Shown here in pieces: positions 53,721 to 64,000 of a stretch of 64,000 bases of DNA. Both the position numbers and the translations under genes were made by a program. Source of the DNA: Thereva unica (taxonomy: Eukaryota > Arthropoda > Insecta > Diptera > Therevidae); the NCBI GenBank assembly GCA_949987705.1, contig OX465284.1:67813470-67877469 (forward strand), read 5' to 3'. Position 1 is the first letter of the stretch, and every line of letters begins with the position of its first letter. A model generated the notes under the pieces. That model saw nothing but the letters and a program-made list of their open reading frames with translations. It was not told the origin of the DNA and ran no database searches.

Positions 53721-56700
53721 TGCAGAGCTTTGCTTTGTCGAAGACAGGCGTTTTCAAAATATAAACTAGGAATCTTAATGAGCACCAGTACAGATGGCCG
53801 TGTCGAATCGTGAGAGAAGTCCAGAAAACGATTTGGGCCAACGGTAATGGTTGCCGGTAAGGAAGCCAGCCCCCGGACTCCATTATCTTCTGGGCTGCAG
53901 CATTCACCTTTGGCAGCTAGTAGGTGCTCTAATGCCGAACGAACGACTAGTCTTTCGGAGATTTGTTATCACCATGTGCGCGGCCCGTTGCAGTGTGGAT
54001 GCCTGAACTTACTGTTCACCGAGGAGTTCAAATTATCTTTATCGGGGCATCATTCTGCTGCATCGGGCTCCTCGGGAATCGGCGAGTTCACGATCTTTCC
54101 TCCATCGATTTCTACGGCAGGCTGGAATCTGCATTCAGCTAGCAATTTTCAATGGGATCCTCGAACGTGACTGGAATGATGAAGGGCCAACCTCAGTTCC
54201 GACCGAAGACGTTGCTCAAAACTCCCCAGTTGCCATATTCGTACTCGGGTGTATTCACAGAGCTAGATATGTACATACCTACGTGCTGGCTGTGTTTATC
54301 TGCACAACATATCGTTACTAGCGAAAGCTCTGTCTCGCTTTCGCACTTTGAAGTCAACCTCCAGTGGCTGAGGAAGAGGCGGAATTTCGTATTCAGGCAG
54401 CCGCTTTCAGATAACAAGACTGGCGTGAGCGTGAGGATTCCTGGGCATGGTTGAAATTGAAATAAAGCAATTCCGCGGATAATTGAGGACTTTTCACAAA
54501 ACTTATCAGAGCTTAGGTTTCTTTCTTGTTTCATGCTCACAGGTGAAACAGGTGCGCTGCGCCACAAGTGGCGTCCTATCGTGCTGGCTGCTCCCCAGTG
54601 AGGAAGCATAGTTTGATGAACTTTCATATCACGACTCCGGCCATTATTGTGCATTAAGTCCGTGGAACCATCGCCAACTTGTGACATCGCGACGAACAAC
54701 ATTAAACTCGCGTGTAGGAGGTAACACGAAGTCAATCCCTTAGAAAATGTTTCCGACAACAAACACAACGACGATGACGACGACGACCGAAGGAAACTTG
54801 CTAAGATCTCGCAGATTTGAATTGATGCGATGGCCGTTGTTATTTTGTGTTCGTTTTGAGAACTACTTTTATGTATGAGATTATCGACGGAGATACTCTG
54901 CCTGGTGGTGCGTTATGCGGAAGATAAGCCACCCTCCCAGGCAGTTTCACCATTGAGCCAGGGTGGAATATGTCAACAGAGAAACGTCCTTCTTCAACGT
55001 TCCCCTGTACTCGATGGGTAGATAACATTTAATGGGGATCGAGCCTCACAATACTATCAGGCATTGGCAGTCATTCAAATGTCACATTAAATGTTGCGTG
55101 AGCAGAGATAGCGTAGTGAGAGCGACGTTTCCACACATGTTTGGTCAGATAAGCGCACTTGATCCCCTTGTTTTATAGGCGAGAGGTACAGCCAATTCGA
55201 CGACGGGCCAGATTATGCTGTACGAAACCCTTCGGTGGTGTGAATGTCGATTCTGAACCCATTTAATCCCAGTTAAAGTTCAATCTGCGTACATACAGAA
55301 AAACGCTGGCGGCGTGCACACAGCGCAATCTTCAGGGGTACTACACAATACACCATCGACCAAACGACTGCAAAAAAAGCACCAGCACGACCGACCGAAG
55401 TTTGCATGCTGAAATTTCCGAGTCATTAACACCTGGTGTGATTTATCCCTAAGACAACAAGCCGAAAGCTGCACATCGGGGAACTTTACACCCCGCTAAT
55501 AGCTGTCCAGTTGCACCGAGAATTGCAACTGGATAATAACAGAGCTAGCTCACCCCAGGGTTGGGGTGTGTTGATAAACAATGAGTGCAGATCGCCCAGC
55601 AGCCCGGCCGTATAATTTCTGGCTTGTAAATTTTCTGGCAATCGATTAACGTGCCTCCGACTTGAAGACTAGCCCCAGGCACGATACCAAAATCCCAGAC
55701 GACGGAGAGCCGTCCAGTCATAAGCCGATGGATTCCGAGCTAAAGCGGCAGCTCTATCTCCACTTGCCAGTCCCGCCAGTCTACTACAGCCGCGCTCGGA
55801 GCCCCACCGATGGGGCCTCTATTATTCTTTCAAGCGGTACTCGAGAGTTGTGACCAAGTGAGTAGTAGCCCGTAGTAGATTGATCTGCGGTATCAGGTGA
55901 TTGATGACAACATTGACAGAAATTTATTATCGTCGAATTTAGCAAGAGAGGACGGACTCGGGTTAAAATTTATGATGACGCTTAATTTTCGTGAATATTA
56001 AGAAGGCGTTTCCAATATGTTAATTTGTAGACTGGCGACTCGTGCACGTCGGACTGCGACGAGGCAACTGTAGCGTCAAATCATTAATTACACGGCGATG
56101 GAAAATGGACTTGGAGCTGGAGCTTTTTTGCCGCGGAGATCAGAACACTGTGAAAACCCTAATTTACAAGTTTCGGCCTAAGAATTCTTTTGTACGTGAT
56201 GTCCACGCAGTTCTTAGCTTTCTAGGAGCATGTACTTAATGGGGAAAACCAAAAAAAAACTGAAAATTAATGAATTTTTAAGATGCTACGAAAGCAAAAG
56301 AGAACGTCAGAATCATTTCGAAGATCGAAGATCTGACCGAAAGTTTTGTTCTTTCTCAAGCCTGATGCAAGTGGGGCCGATGTTAGTTGATGGCGCATTG
56401 GTGAATAGCAATTTGTGTGTTGTTGTCCATTAGGGCAAGTCTTGATATACTTTTGTACGAATATCAGATCAATGTGGCCTTTGTTATCCAACTGGGGATA
56501 AATTGGAGCAATCTCAATTGGAAGCATTTGTTAAAACGCGAGGTGTTTAGACTCATGGGGATCGTCCTCCCTCAGATGTAGGGCTAACAACTTTCCGAAG
56601 GACTTTCCTCTCGAATACGGCTTTTTGCTAAGCCTGAGGGTTCGAGATCAACTACCCCGCAGACCCCCGGGTTTTGCGGGATTGCAAATGTCCATGAATG

Positions 56701-57199
56701 TATGAAGTATTGCATGTATTGCAAAGTATTCACGCCAATTCTACGCTGAAATTGATTCCATTTTATTACATAGTACAATAAATTGTAATTTCGAAATTAC
56801 TCTCTGTTACAGCAGAGTTTATACTACCGATGTAAGAATATTTTAGCGGGACCAATTCCAGCGTAGCTCAGAATTGGCCTGAATACTTTGTTTGACTGAC
56901 TGGCGGCGAGGTTAATCCCCTTACGGTCATATGCACACGGGAGTCCCTTGCGGTAAACGCACTTAAGCAAACACATATGCAAACCCCAGCTTAATCCTAC
57001 TTGCGTCGTGGAGTTTTCTTGGACTTAACGTAACTTTACTCAGCCCGCGTTTCCACGGGCGCTTACTCTGTGTTAACCGAGGGTAAACTCTGCATGGAAA
57101 CTCAGCAATTGATCACGTTCGGATACATGTACATTACATAAATATATTTAGGCGAATTTGTGTTATAGCTGTATTGCTTAGTAGGCAGATGTCTCAACG
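53721..57199. other. 5' region of Lim1, apparently unique
   Basis: No transposon protein recognised. A CGACGA trinucleotide patch lies at 54769-54790. A 191-codon minus open frame (54193-54768) has no domain. GTCAAATCATTAATTACACGG near 56074 is another homeodomain-type site. The start exon of Lim1 could lie here but was not identified. Confidence 0.35.
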
Positions 57200-57320
57200 A
57201 ATTTGTTTTATGTGGAAGAGTCTAAGCTTAGGTCTCACCCTTCTTACTATCAGTCCGCCATATCGTTTAATTGGTGCAATGCCTAGTAGTAAGCTTAGCT
57301 CGAAGATAGGGAAGGGTTCC
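57200..57320 (-). mobile_element. LINE 3' end fragment
   Basis: TTTTATGTGGAAGAGTCTAAG then CTTACTATCAGTCCGCC and GTGCAATGCCTAGTAGTAAG; minus orientation, and the uninterrupted reference for the 17010 insertion. Confidence 0.68.
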
Positions 57321-57595
57321 CGGTTCTTATAACAAGTGATTCTACTCCCCACACACCGCATGTCTAGTCCTGCATTACTGATCCCGCATTAGCGAGATTG
57401 GATTCTACTACTATTTACGCAAAGTAGGTAAATGATTTTACTACTTCAAATTTGCGCAGCTCTACGTTGATTGTGAGACCAAGTACTCAGTTTGGCTTTC
57501 ATTAAGTCACTGATTTCCTGCTGTCCGCCCAATTGCGCTGTTGAGGTCAGTGCCATCTTCGTCAGAACTTGTGAAGGATTGTGACTCTCACTACC

Positions 57596-58140
57596 CGAGT
57601 AAAAATAGGACTGGGTCAGCCTGCAAAACGCAAGCACAAGCTCAAAACGTCTGAATGGCACCCAAAACAAGCACGCTGCGCCTGAGTAAAAGCAAGATTC
57701 ACCGGCACTTCGTCTGAAACAGGCACAGGCACGGTACGCATGAGTAAAAATTCCGCTTTCCCTAAATGAAGCCCACTGCGAGCATGCACCAATAAAATAC
57801 ACTCGGAAAAGTCCAAACGAAGCACGATACACCCACACTTTTTCTCGACTGAACGGAGCAAAATTGGAGCTTTAAGAAATTGTATAGGTCGAACAAAACG
57901 ACCAGTTATCTTGGTGAACATAAAGGGTGCCATTACTATACCGAGACCGGTTTTTGATCGTTGATGATTGCTCAGGTGAAGCAGCATTCGACGTGGTAAG
58001 TATTTAGTTGGGACACCCCTTGGAAAAACGACACTCTCGTTTGAAAGGATCAATTCCGGCGCGGATGCATTTATAGATATGCTCATGCCTGTAGCGGAAG
58101 TAGGCGCCTTTGTTTGCTATGCATGCTTGTTGCGGGTGCG
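57596..58140 (+). mobile_element. 5S rRNA-derived repeat, copy 2
   Basis: The 5S-like portion is 57928-58031 (ATACCGAGACCGG, then GTGAAGCAGCATTCGACG and GTATTTAGTTGGGACACCCC). About 330 bases upstream are shared with copy 3, including three CGAGTAAAAAT-like units at 57596, 57685 and 57740. Downstream ATGCTCATGCCTGTAGCGGAAG is also shared. Confidence 0.72.
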
Positions 58141-58329
58141 TATATGCTTTTAAAAAAACTAACTAACTAAATTTTTTTACTCGGGGTACCATCATCGGTG
58201 AAGTTGTAGGGTGGGTTTGAGGGAACTGAGAGAAGGTCGGCTATAAAGATTAGGAATGGATTATAAAATGGATGTCTGAGGTACACTGGCAGAAATGTCG
58301 CGAGATTTAGATTCAACTACTCCAATACA

Positions 58330-58545
58330 AATTCCTTTTTTTATGTGGAAGACTAGAGCCTCAGGAAAAGCCCTTTATACTGTCGACAATCTATTTTCTT
58401 CGTATAGAGTGCAATGTCTAACAGCAGCTTTATTCGAGAAGGAAGCAACTGCCACAAGCTAACTGCGCGGTTTATGTCTGTACGTGTCTGTGGGTGTCTG
58501 GCGGAAGTGTGAATAGAACATCGGAACCGTACAGTCATTTTTCTT
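58330..58545 (-). mobile_element. LINE C-terminal/3' end fragment
   Basis: Begins TTTTTTTATGTGGAAGACTAGAG and CTTTATACTGTCGACAATC, matching 22691-22760. On the minus strand a frame with SLWQLLPSRIKLLLD resembles the LWNxLP end of ORF2. Confidence 0.55.
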
Positions 58546-59744
58546 GTATACCTTCCACTGAGAAATGCTTAAACAATTTCAACAAAAATACAACTAGTGT
58601 CTGTTGTCTGATACGGACGCTTGATGTGAATAAACCGCGTCTGTCAGTGTCTGGCGTGGCGGCTGTCTGGCACACTCGATGCCTGTATATATAAACGGAC
58701 CATTTTTCTTCAGATTTCTTTTAAGCCTTCTAAAATAACCATGCCTAGTGTGCGCTGCCTGACTTTGATATAAAGCCGGGCATTAACACAAGAAGTGGAT
58801 GAGTGTTTCTCTCTCGCCCGAATGCCTGCCCCTACGGCATAGTTGACATGGACGTTGTGTGGGATACCCAGTTTTGTTGCTTGATATCTCATGAGCCAAT
58901 GTCTCGTGATGATTGCCCTCATTCGTTTAGGAGGCTCATGGTTCTTCTGAAATTTCTGAAAAAGATGGCCCGGAAATATTTTGAAAATGTGTGGCCGATG
59001 CTATTGCTGAGGAACTTGTAGCCAGAGATGTTCCTGCAATGTTTTCGCCACCGCAGAGTCCCCTGTGTTTATCACTCTTCTCTTATCTGAGCTGCTGTTG
59101 ATATTCAGTTCTAAGAATGCGGAGGATCCACTAACTTAAACCATTGTAGATCCCAAATTCCGTCGGGGCCATCTAGATGCTGGCATTGTTGAAAGCGCTC
59201 CTTCATCCGGTACGGTGTCAATCGACTTTTCTTTACAACATGCTTGCTCTGTCATAGTTATCTTAACTAACATGTGTTCTAGGGTCTTACGGATAAAGGA
59301 TGAATGATGAAGAGCTTATCAGCATATAATCATTTATGATGTCGTATTGTAATAATTTCCAAATTATAAATTGAAGAAAAAATGCGACCTATGGCTGAGA
59401 GACGACATGGCCTCAGTCGAGAGGATCTCCTCGAACTCTGCAAAATTTTGCCGGATGCTGTTGAATCCTGCATACCGAACCCAGACAAAGTACACCCTCC
59501 CTCCCCCCACCTCGAGTAAAAACAAAATTGCTTAGCAGGGGGCAAACACCGGCCGTGATTGAAACATAGTCCTCATTCTAATCATTCTGTGGGAAAAAGT
59601 GACTTTCGCTCCCCAACAAACTTCAAAACTCCCCGCATAATTATTGAGGAAAACATCATGAAATCCGCGGATATTATACGTTCGAATTCGAACATTTCAA
59701 AAATTTTTCGACGCGCTGTATTGTTTGCGATTGTCTGGGTGAAA
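58546..59744. other. Upstream region, mostly unidentified
   Basis: At 59512-59556 the words CTCGAGTAAAAACAAAATTGC and GCAAACACCGGCC repeat the start of the family at 63546. Otherwise nothing recognised. Confidence 0.35.
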
Positions 59745-60070
59745 TAACACAATTTCTCAGTAAACTGCGCACCACTTACTTCGCGTGCCGACTGCCGAGT
59801 TGGTTTCCCTACTGCTTCGGTATTCTTTAAGTGCGATAATCGAAAGACCGACTGAACGTAACGAAAATGTTACGCACTTGGACTTTTTATGTCCGAGTGT
59901 ACAGCTCAGAACTCGGCAATTTAATTCTTTTGATGAAGTTTGACTGTTCTGGGACTGTATGCTCCGTTAAAAATGGTTAAAAACTCTAGGGCCATCATAT
60001 GCCCCTTAAAAATTAAAGCGGCCGGTGTTCGCCCGTTGTAAGGCCATTTTTTATTTGTAGTCGGGTCTAC
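59745..60070 (-). repeat. 330-bp dispersed repeat, minus copy
   Basis: Reverse complement of the family at 63546-63875. Shared words include ACGGGCGAACACCGGCCGC, AAGAATTAAATTGCCGAGTT and AACTCGGCAGTCGG. Non-coding. Confidence 0.62.
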
Positions 60071-61767
60071 ACCTTTGCCTTTTTTAGGGCATACTACATA
60101 CTGCTTTTCCAAAAAAATTGGGAAATCATTTTTAAATAGCCAGCAATGTTTACCTAAATATTTTCGCTCTACGAGGGATATCAAAACCAACATGGTTGGC
60201 CAGCATCGTCGGGCTTAACGTCAAGTTTGCACATATTGATGGAAATCATGCTGAATTTTGAGGAATATTGTTCGTTCTTCATCGCCGGCCACACAAAGCC
60301 GAAAAATGTTGCTCCTTTACAGGCACCTTTAGAATATGGTTGATATAAACACGACATTACTCTTTTCGCTGAACACTTGAATACATAAATAGTTGTTCAC
60401 GAAGTTTATTGAGATTATGTGCAAAGAGAAAAGGTACGAGTGCATCTGAAAAACGAACTGCAGCCTTCTACCACTACCACGAAACCTTCAGCATATCTTT
60501 CACTGTCACCACACAGAAATCTCCTTTATATCTTTTCTTGTGCCAGCTCCTGCGCAATTACTAGAGTCCTTGCGAACGAAAGTTTCCATGTCATAAAAGA
60601 ATATTGATAGTTGCATTCCGAAGCAGAACGTTCGGCTCTGTCAGCACACCAATGTGCATAAAGTTTATATGTAGTGTTTATTACTCTCATCGATGGCCCG
60701 CCTTTCATGCATCGAAGGACCAATAATGGTCGAACCGAGCTTTATATAAAGACAAGCCGGAGTGAGTCTCACCTGCGGGCGGTTCGGGCTGCAAGTCTCA
60801 CCTATCTGCTGGCTAGAGCTCCCATAGCTGTGCGAGAACGTTTGTGCTGCGCCCGGCCGCGGCTGTCGATAGTCCGATAATTTATGCCCCATAAATACCT
60901 CCCAGAATTTTGTTTTATTACCTTCAGCGTTCGACGTTATTAATATTCCGTTTTTGCACTTTTATTTACTTTATACCTTTTTTCACTTTGTGCTTCTTCG
61001 CCGGTCGCCCCGCTGCAAGTGCGATGATGACATTTTTTTTCGAAGTGGCTGCGCTTTGTTTCGTGCATGCCCGGTGCGCGGTATTTAAAATAGCGAACGT
61101 CTATTGTTGATTTATATAAGCAATTCGAGAGAAGCACTTTTACGGCCGTCGCCTGTTTCAGGTGCTGCTCCAGCTCTCGCACTTATGCGGCAGTGCACCA
61201 GCTCCTGCAGATCTTTTGATTTTCCTCGTTTTACCCGATAATGTCGCATTTTCACGAGCATAAAGTAGCAAACACCTTTGAAATAGCCGTTCATAAAATA
61301 TTTATAGTTTTGTTCGACTGGAGGCATTTCTGACGTATGTTCACGTGCTATTTCGTTTGGCCTTTGTAAATTGGTTATTATTCCACTCAAACAAAGCGGT
61401 TCCAGCTCCTGCCATTAACGGACTTGTTTTGAGTACACATAGAATCCACGAAACGCTTTTCAATTGATTTATCGTCCACACCGGACTTCAGATTGTCATA
61501 ATAACACCATTATGCAAAATAATTACCGTGAAGACATTTTCAATCCGAGATAAATAAAATATTGGAAATTAGTGACTCGCGCAGTCGTGCAGCGGCAGTT
61601 TCGATTTTTATTGCTTAATGTTTACCTAAACGAACTGCAATATTCAAGAATCCCTAGCAATGCAGACGAGCTCAAGGTCAGAGGGCAAGGTAATTCTGTT
61701 ATCATACAGCCAAGCAGCTACTAAGACACTAAGCGCGGACTATATAGTGTCCAAGGTGGGCGAAATC
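60071..61767. other. Upstream region, apparently unique
   Basis: No transposon or gene recognised. It includes short blocks of AT-rich and GC-rich sequence; the minus frame at 61112-61390 has no domain. Confidence 0.33.
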
Positions 61768-62200
61768 ATCCGAGTAAAAATAAGATTCACCTGAAAGAGG
61801 CACACACCCAAATGAGGCACGGCACGCCCGAGTAAAAATTCTACTTTTCCAAATGCAGCCCGCTAAAGGCACGTCACAATAAAAGGCGCACGGAACAGTC
61901 TATACGAAGCACGGCACGCTCATACTTCTTTTAAGCTAAAGGGAGCTAAATTGGGGCTTTAAACACAAGTGTAGGACGAACAACACGGCAAGGGTGCTAT
62001 TAGCATACTTAATAGAGCGATTCTCTTTCGAATGCAAAGGCCAAGCAGAATTGAACGTGGTTTGTACTTAGTTGGGGACCGCTTGGTAAAATGATACTCG
62101 CGTTTGGAATGGTCGATTACGAGTATATTCATATCTGTAACAGAGGCGTGCATACGTGGCAAGCTCATTTTTAGATTTTCGTGTATGTGGCGGAAGCTTT
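61768..62200 (+). mobile_element. 5S rRNA-derived repeat, copy 3
   Basis: Upstream part with CCGAGTAAAAATAAGATTCACC and CCCGAGTAAAAATTC. The 5S-like part is 61994-62095 (TGGTTTGTACTTAGTTGGGG then ACCGCTTGG). Downstream TATCTGTAACAGAGGCGTGC. Same order as copy 2, so the 5S segment is internal to a repeat of at least 430 bases. Confidence 0.74.
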
Positions 62201-62514
62201 AATTACTTATTCTCGTAACATTTGTACCCCAGATTAACATTTGTACAGATTTAACCTATACGATAGCTGTGTGATACTTAACGATAGTGGTGTGCTACTT
62301 AAGTGATTTTAATTTACTTTTCATTATTATAGGACTTTCAACTATTGAGCTACAATTTTAATGTAAGAGTAAAGTTATCGAAGTTGAGATGTGAGCGAAA
62401 ATTCAATTGACTCTCATTCGTCGAGCTTTCGGAGCCAATTTAACTCTTTGAGTGATATATCAAATTTCAACACACATGTAGGTATAGTTGGCGTGGCATG
62501 TTGTAAAATAATCA

Positions 62515-62660
62515 AGATGGCGGTTCCAAGATGGAGGCCAAATTTCGCAATTGTGCCCCTCGACCAGAGCATGGGTATTAAATGGAAGGGTATGGCAAGT
62601 AGAACTCATTTCGCTATGTGGAGTCATTGAAAATGGCGGCCACACAAAATGGCGGTTCAA
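62515..62660. promoter_or_regulatory. Cluster of ATGGCGG (GCCAT) motifs
   Basis: ATGGCGG occurs at about 62517, 62633 and 62650, plus a related AAGATGGAGG near 62530. GCCAT is the core recognised by Pleiohomeotic/YY1, which is found at fly Polycomb response elements. The cluster lies upstream of a homeobox gene but also beside a Helitron, so it may be transposon-derived. Confidence 0.28.
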
Positions 62661-62801
62661 CTTTTTCTTTACAACTTTACTTTTTACATTGCGAAAGGTA
62701 GGTTGTTCTTTTCTACCAGCTAGAACAATAAAAACTTTGCATTCAAAATTATTTTTAATTTTTTAGTTCGTTTTAAAGTAAAGGCGTATTATTTAGTTTT
62801 T

Positions 62802-63164
62802 TTAAACTATATTTTTATCATGGGGCTCGTGATTAGCCTTACGAAGATCCAAATAGCTAATAGCTAGACCTTCCAACTTACTAAAGCGGGTGAGTGGGAC
62901 ATAAGTTTGCCCCTTTGCAAAAATTTTAGACCCTAGATCAAGAACAGCTCTATAGCGTTGTGCCTTGAAGCCTGTGTACAAAATTAGTGGCTGCATGCGA
63001 CGTTCTACTTTTCCGTATTCGGTAGTAGTTGGCTCAATTTTGGCCCCCACACCAAGAGTACTGGTATTGTTCTGTCATCAAATTCTACAAACGCTATTTG
63101 TGGTAGCTCACTAAGTTTGTCGCAGCCCGCACAATATTCTGAATGGCACCCATTGCTCTGAGGC
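62802..63164 (-). pseudogene. Helitron helicase (Pif1-like) C-terminal part
   Basis: Minus-strand remnant of the Rep/helicase of a Helitron rolling-circle transposon. Rightmost: SELPQIAFVEFDDRTIP (63115-63065), where the normal frame gives LPKIAFVEFDD; next VLDLGSKIFAKGQTYVPLTR and KLEGLAISYLDLRK (62965-62840), which is helicase motif VI (FAKGQTYVALSR) with Ala to Pro and Ser to Thr changes, ending near 62802. The SF1 motif IV/V segment between them (IHKSQG) is lost. It continues right beyond the 63165-63265 palindrome. Confidence 0.83.
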
Positions 63165-63265
63165 GGTAGCACGTAAGTTGCTTCAATCGACCTCTTCATA
63201 CAAAAATTCAAGTGTTACAAACATTTTTTTATGAAGAGGTCGGTTGAAACAACTTACGTGCTGCC
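63165..63265. mobile_element. 101-bp palindromic insertion in the Helitron
   Basis: Arms of about 36 bp: GG(T/C)AGCACGTAAGTTG at the left, mirrored at the right, with a loop of about 30 bases. It separates two parts of the helicase reading frame. Target duplication unclear. Confidence 0.7.
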
Positions 63266-63430
63266 ACCCCTGTTGACCAAACCATGACCAACGTTAATGG
63301 TCTTTCTGAGCATTACCTTTGACCCAACACCAAGTTTTATAGAATTAGGAAAAGCTCCTGTTTTGTTGGGGTCTGAAGGGGATTTACTAAGAACTGATAA
63401 GATGGCAAATATATTAAATAACATGACCTC
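63266..63430 (-). pseudogene. Helitron helicase, upstream part
   Basis: Minus-strand open stretch: SDPNKTGAFPNSIKLGVGSK, then VMLRKTINVGHGLVNR, which is the helicase segment LxVGAKVMLRRNINVxDGLVNG that precedes the C-terminal part at 62802-63164. Confidence 0.82.
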
Positions 63431-63545
63431 TGCTCAGGGCCGGCTTGTGAAGCCCCGTGCGAGGTATTTTTACCGCCCTTAACTTTTTCAACACATTTCT
63501 TTTAGATAGATTACCTATGTTATTGTGCACAAATTATACCGTAAC

Positions 63546-63875
63546 CCGAGTAAATATAAAAGATGGCCTTGCAACGGGCGAACACCGGCCGCTTGGGAGC
63601 AGATATGTACGAGTTCACGACGGCCAAACTTGACCAAAAGATTTAAATGGCCGAGTACTGAGTTGTAGACATACGACGCTAAATCTGAACTAAAAAGAGA
63701 ATCTGCCTCAAATGTGTTGTTGAATGTGCTTTATGGGAACTTAATCATTTTCGTTATGTAAAATCGTCCTTTGGAATATTACACTTAAAGTCTATCGACG
63801 CACAAGAGAAACAAGCTCGGCAGTCGTCGGTTTGTTTTTCTGGAACTGTGTGGTGCGAGTTGCTGATTTCTATTA
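63546..63875 (+). repeat. 330-bp dispersed repeat, plus copy
   Basis: Starts CCCGAGTAAATATAAAAGATGG and GCGAACACCGGCCGC, then AAAAGATTTAAATGGCCGAG and AAGCTCGGCAGTCG. Homologous to 59745-60070 in reverse. The right end is not defined. Confidence 0.62.
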
Positions 63876-64000
63876 TTTAGTGGGACATGTTGTAGTTTAA
63901 CTGTTCGAAGAAATGGCACAAGAGAATGTTAGAACGAGTACCGTCGTCGTCGGCCATATTGCACGCAAATTGTATTAACACAGGATAATGGTAAGATCAT
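63876..64000. other. Window edge, nothing recognised
   Basis: Short non-coding end of the window. Confidence 0.3.

Noticed and set aside
54193..54768. 191-codon minus open frame upstream of Lim1
   Set aside because: No recognised domain, no splice or start context that would join it to Lim1; could be chance in less AT-rich DNA.

Overview
The window is part of an insect genome, most likely a fly. It holds 4 exons of one developmental gene, the LIM-homeodomain gene Lim1 (Lhx1/5 orthologue), on the minus strand, spread over about 39 kb. The calls rest on family-typical LIM domains and most of a homeodomain, splice sites that match in phase, a 64-base intron next to introns of about 9 and 29 kb, and TATG/TACA-type microsatellites common in higher flies. 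The exact species cannot be read from the sequence.

Lim1 layout in transcript order: exon with LIM domain 1 (41824-41629), exon with LIM domain 2 (32597-32377), acidic/Gly/Ser linker exon (2878-2694), and exon with homeodomain residues 1-46 (2629-2408). The exon carrying the start codon lies upstream of 41824 and was not found. The exon with the rest of the recognition helix and the C-terminus lies beyond base 1. Positions 41825-64000 are therefore upstream intron or 5' flank; everything below 41629 that is not exon is intron.

Most of the rest is transposon debris, much of it nested. Non-LTR retrotransposon (LINE) fragments come from at least four lineages: (a) a CR1/Jockey-group family whose 3' ends close with ACATAAAA and recur in both orientations; (b) RTE-like pieces; (c) R1/I/LOA-like pieces with RNase H or CCHC ends; (d) a fairly long CR1/Jockey-like element at 26530-29505. 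DNA transposons with readable ends and target duplications include two hAT-type elements (8-bp duplications), a Tc1/mariner-type element (TA) and another TA element, PIF/Harbinger-like elements (3 bp), a 4-bp-duplication element, and a Transib-like palindrome with CACAGTG ends and a CGGCG duplication. There is a Helitron helicase pseudogene at the right edge, tRNA-derived SINEs (three copies), and a repeat family with an embedded 5S rRNA-like segment (three copies).

Stretches around 9.6-11.5, 15.6-16.6, 20.9-22.6, 52.6-56.7 and 60.1-61.7 kb show no recognisable transposon. Some of them carry TAATTA-type homeodomain sites and are the best places to look for Lim1 enhancers. I see no RNA gene, CRISPR array or complete second protein-coding gene. 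No clearly new biological system is evident; the most unusual items are the Transib-like palindrome, the 5S-containing repeat and the set of insertions whose pre-insertion site can be read from the interrupted reading frame.
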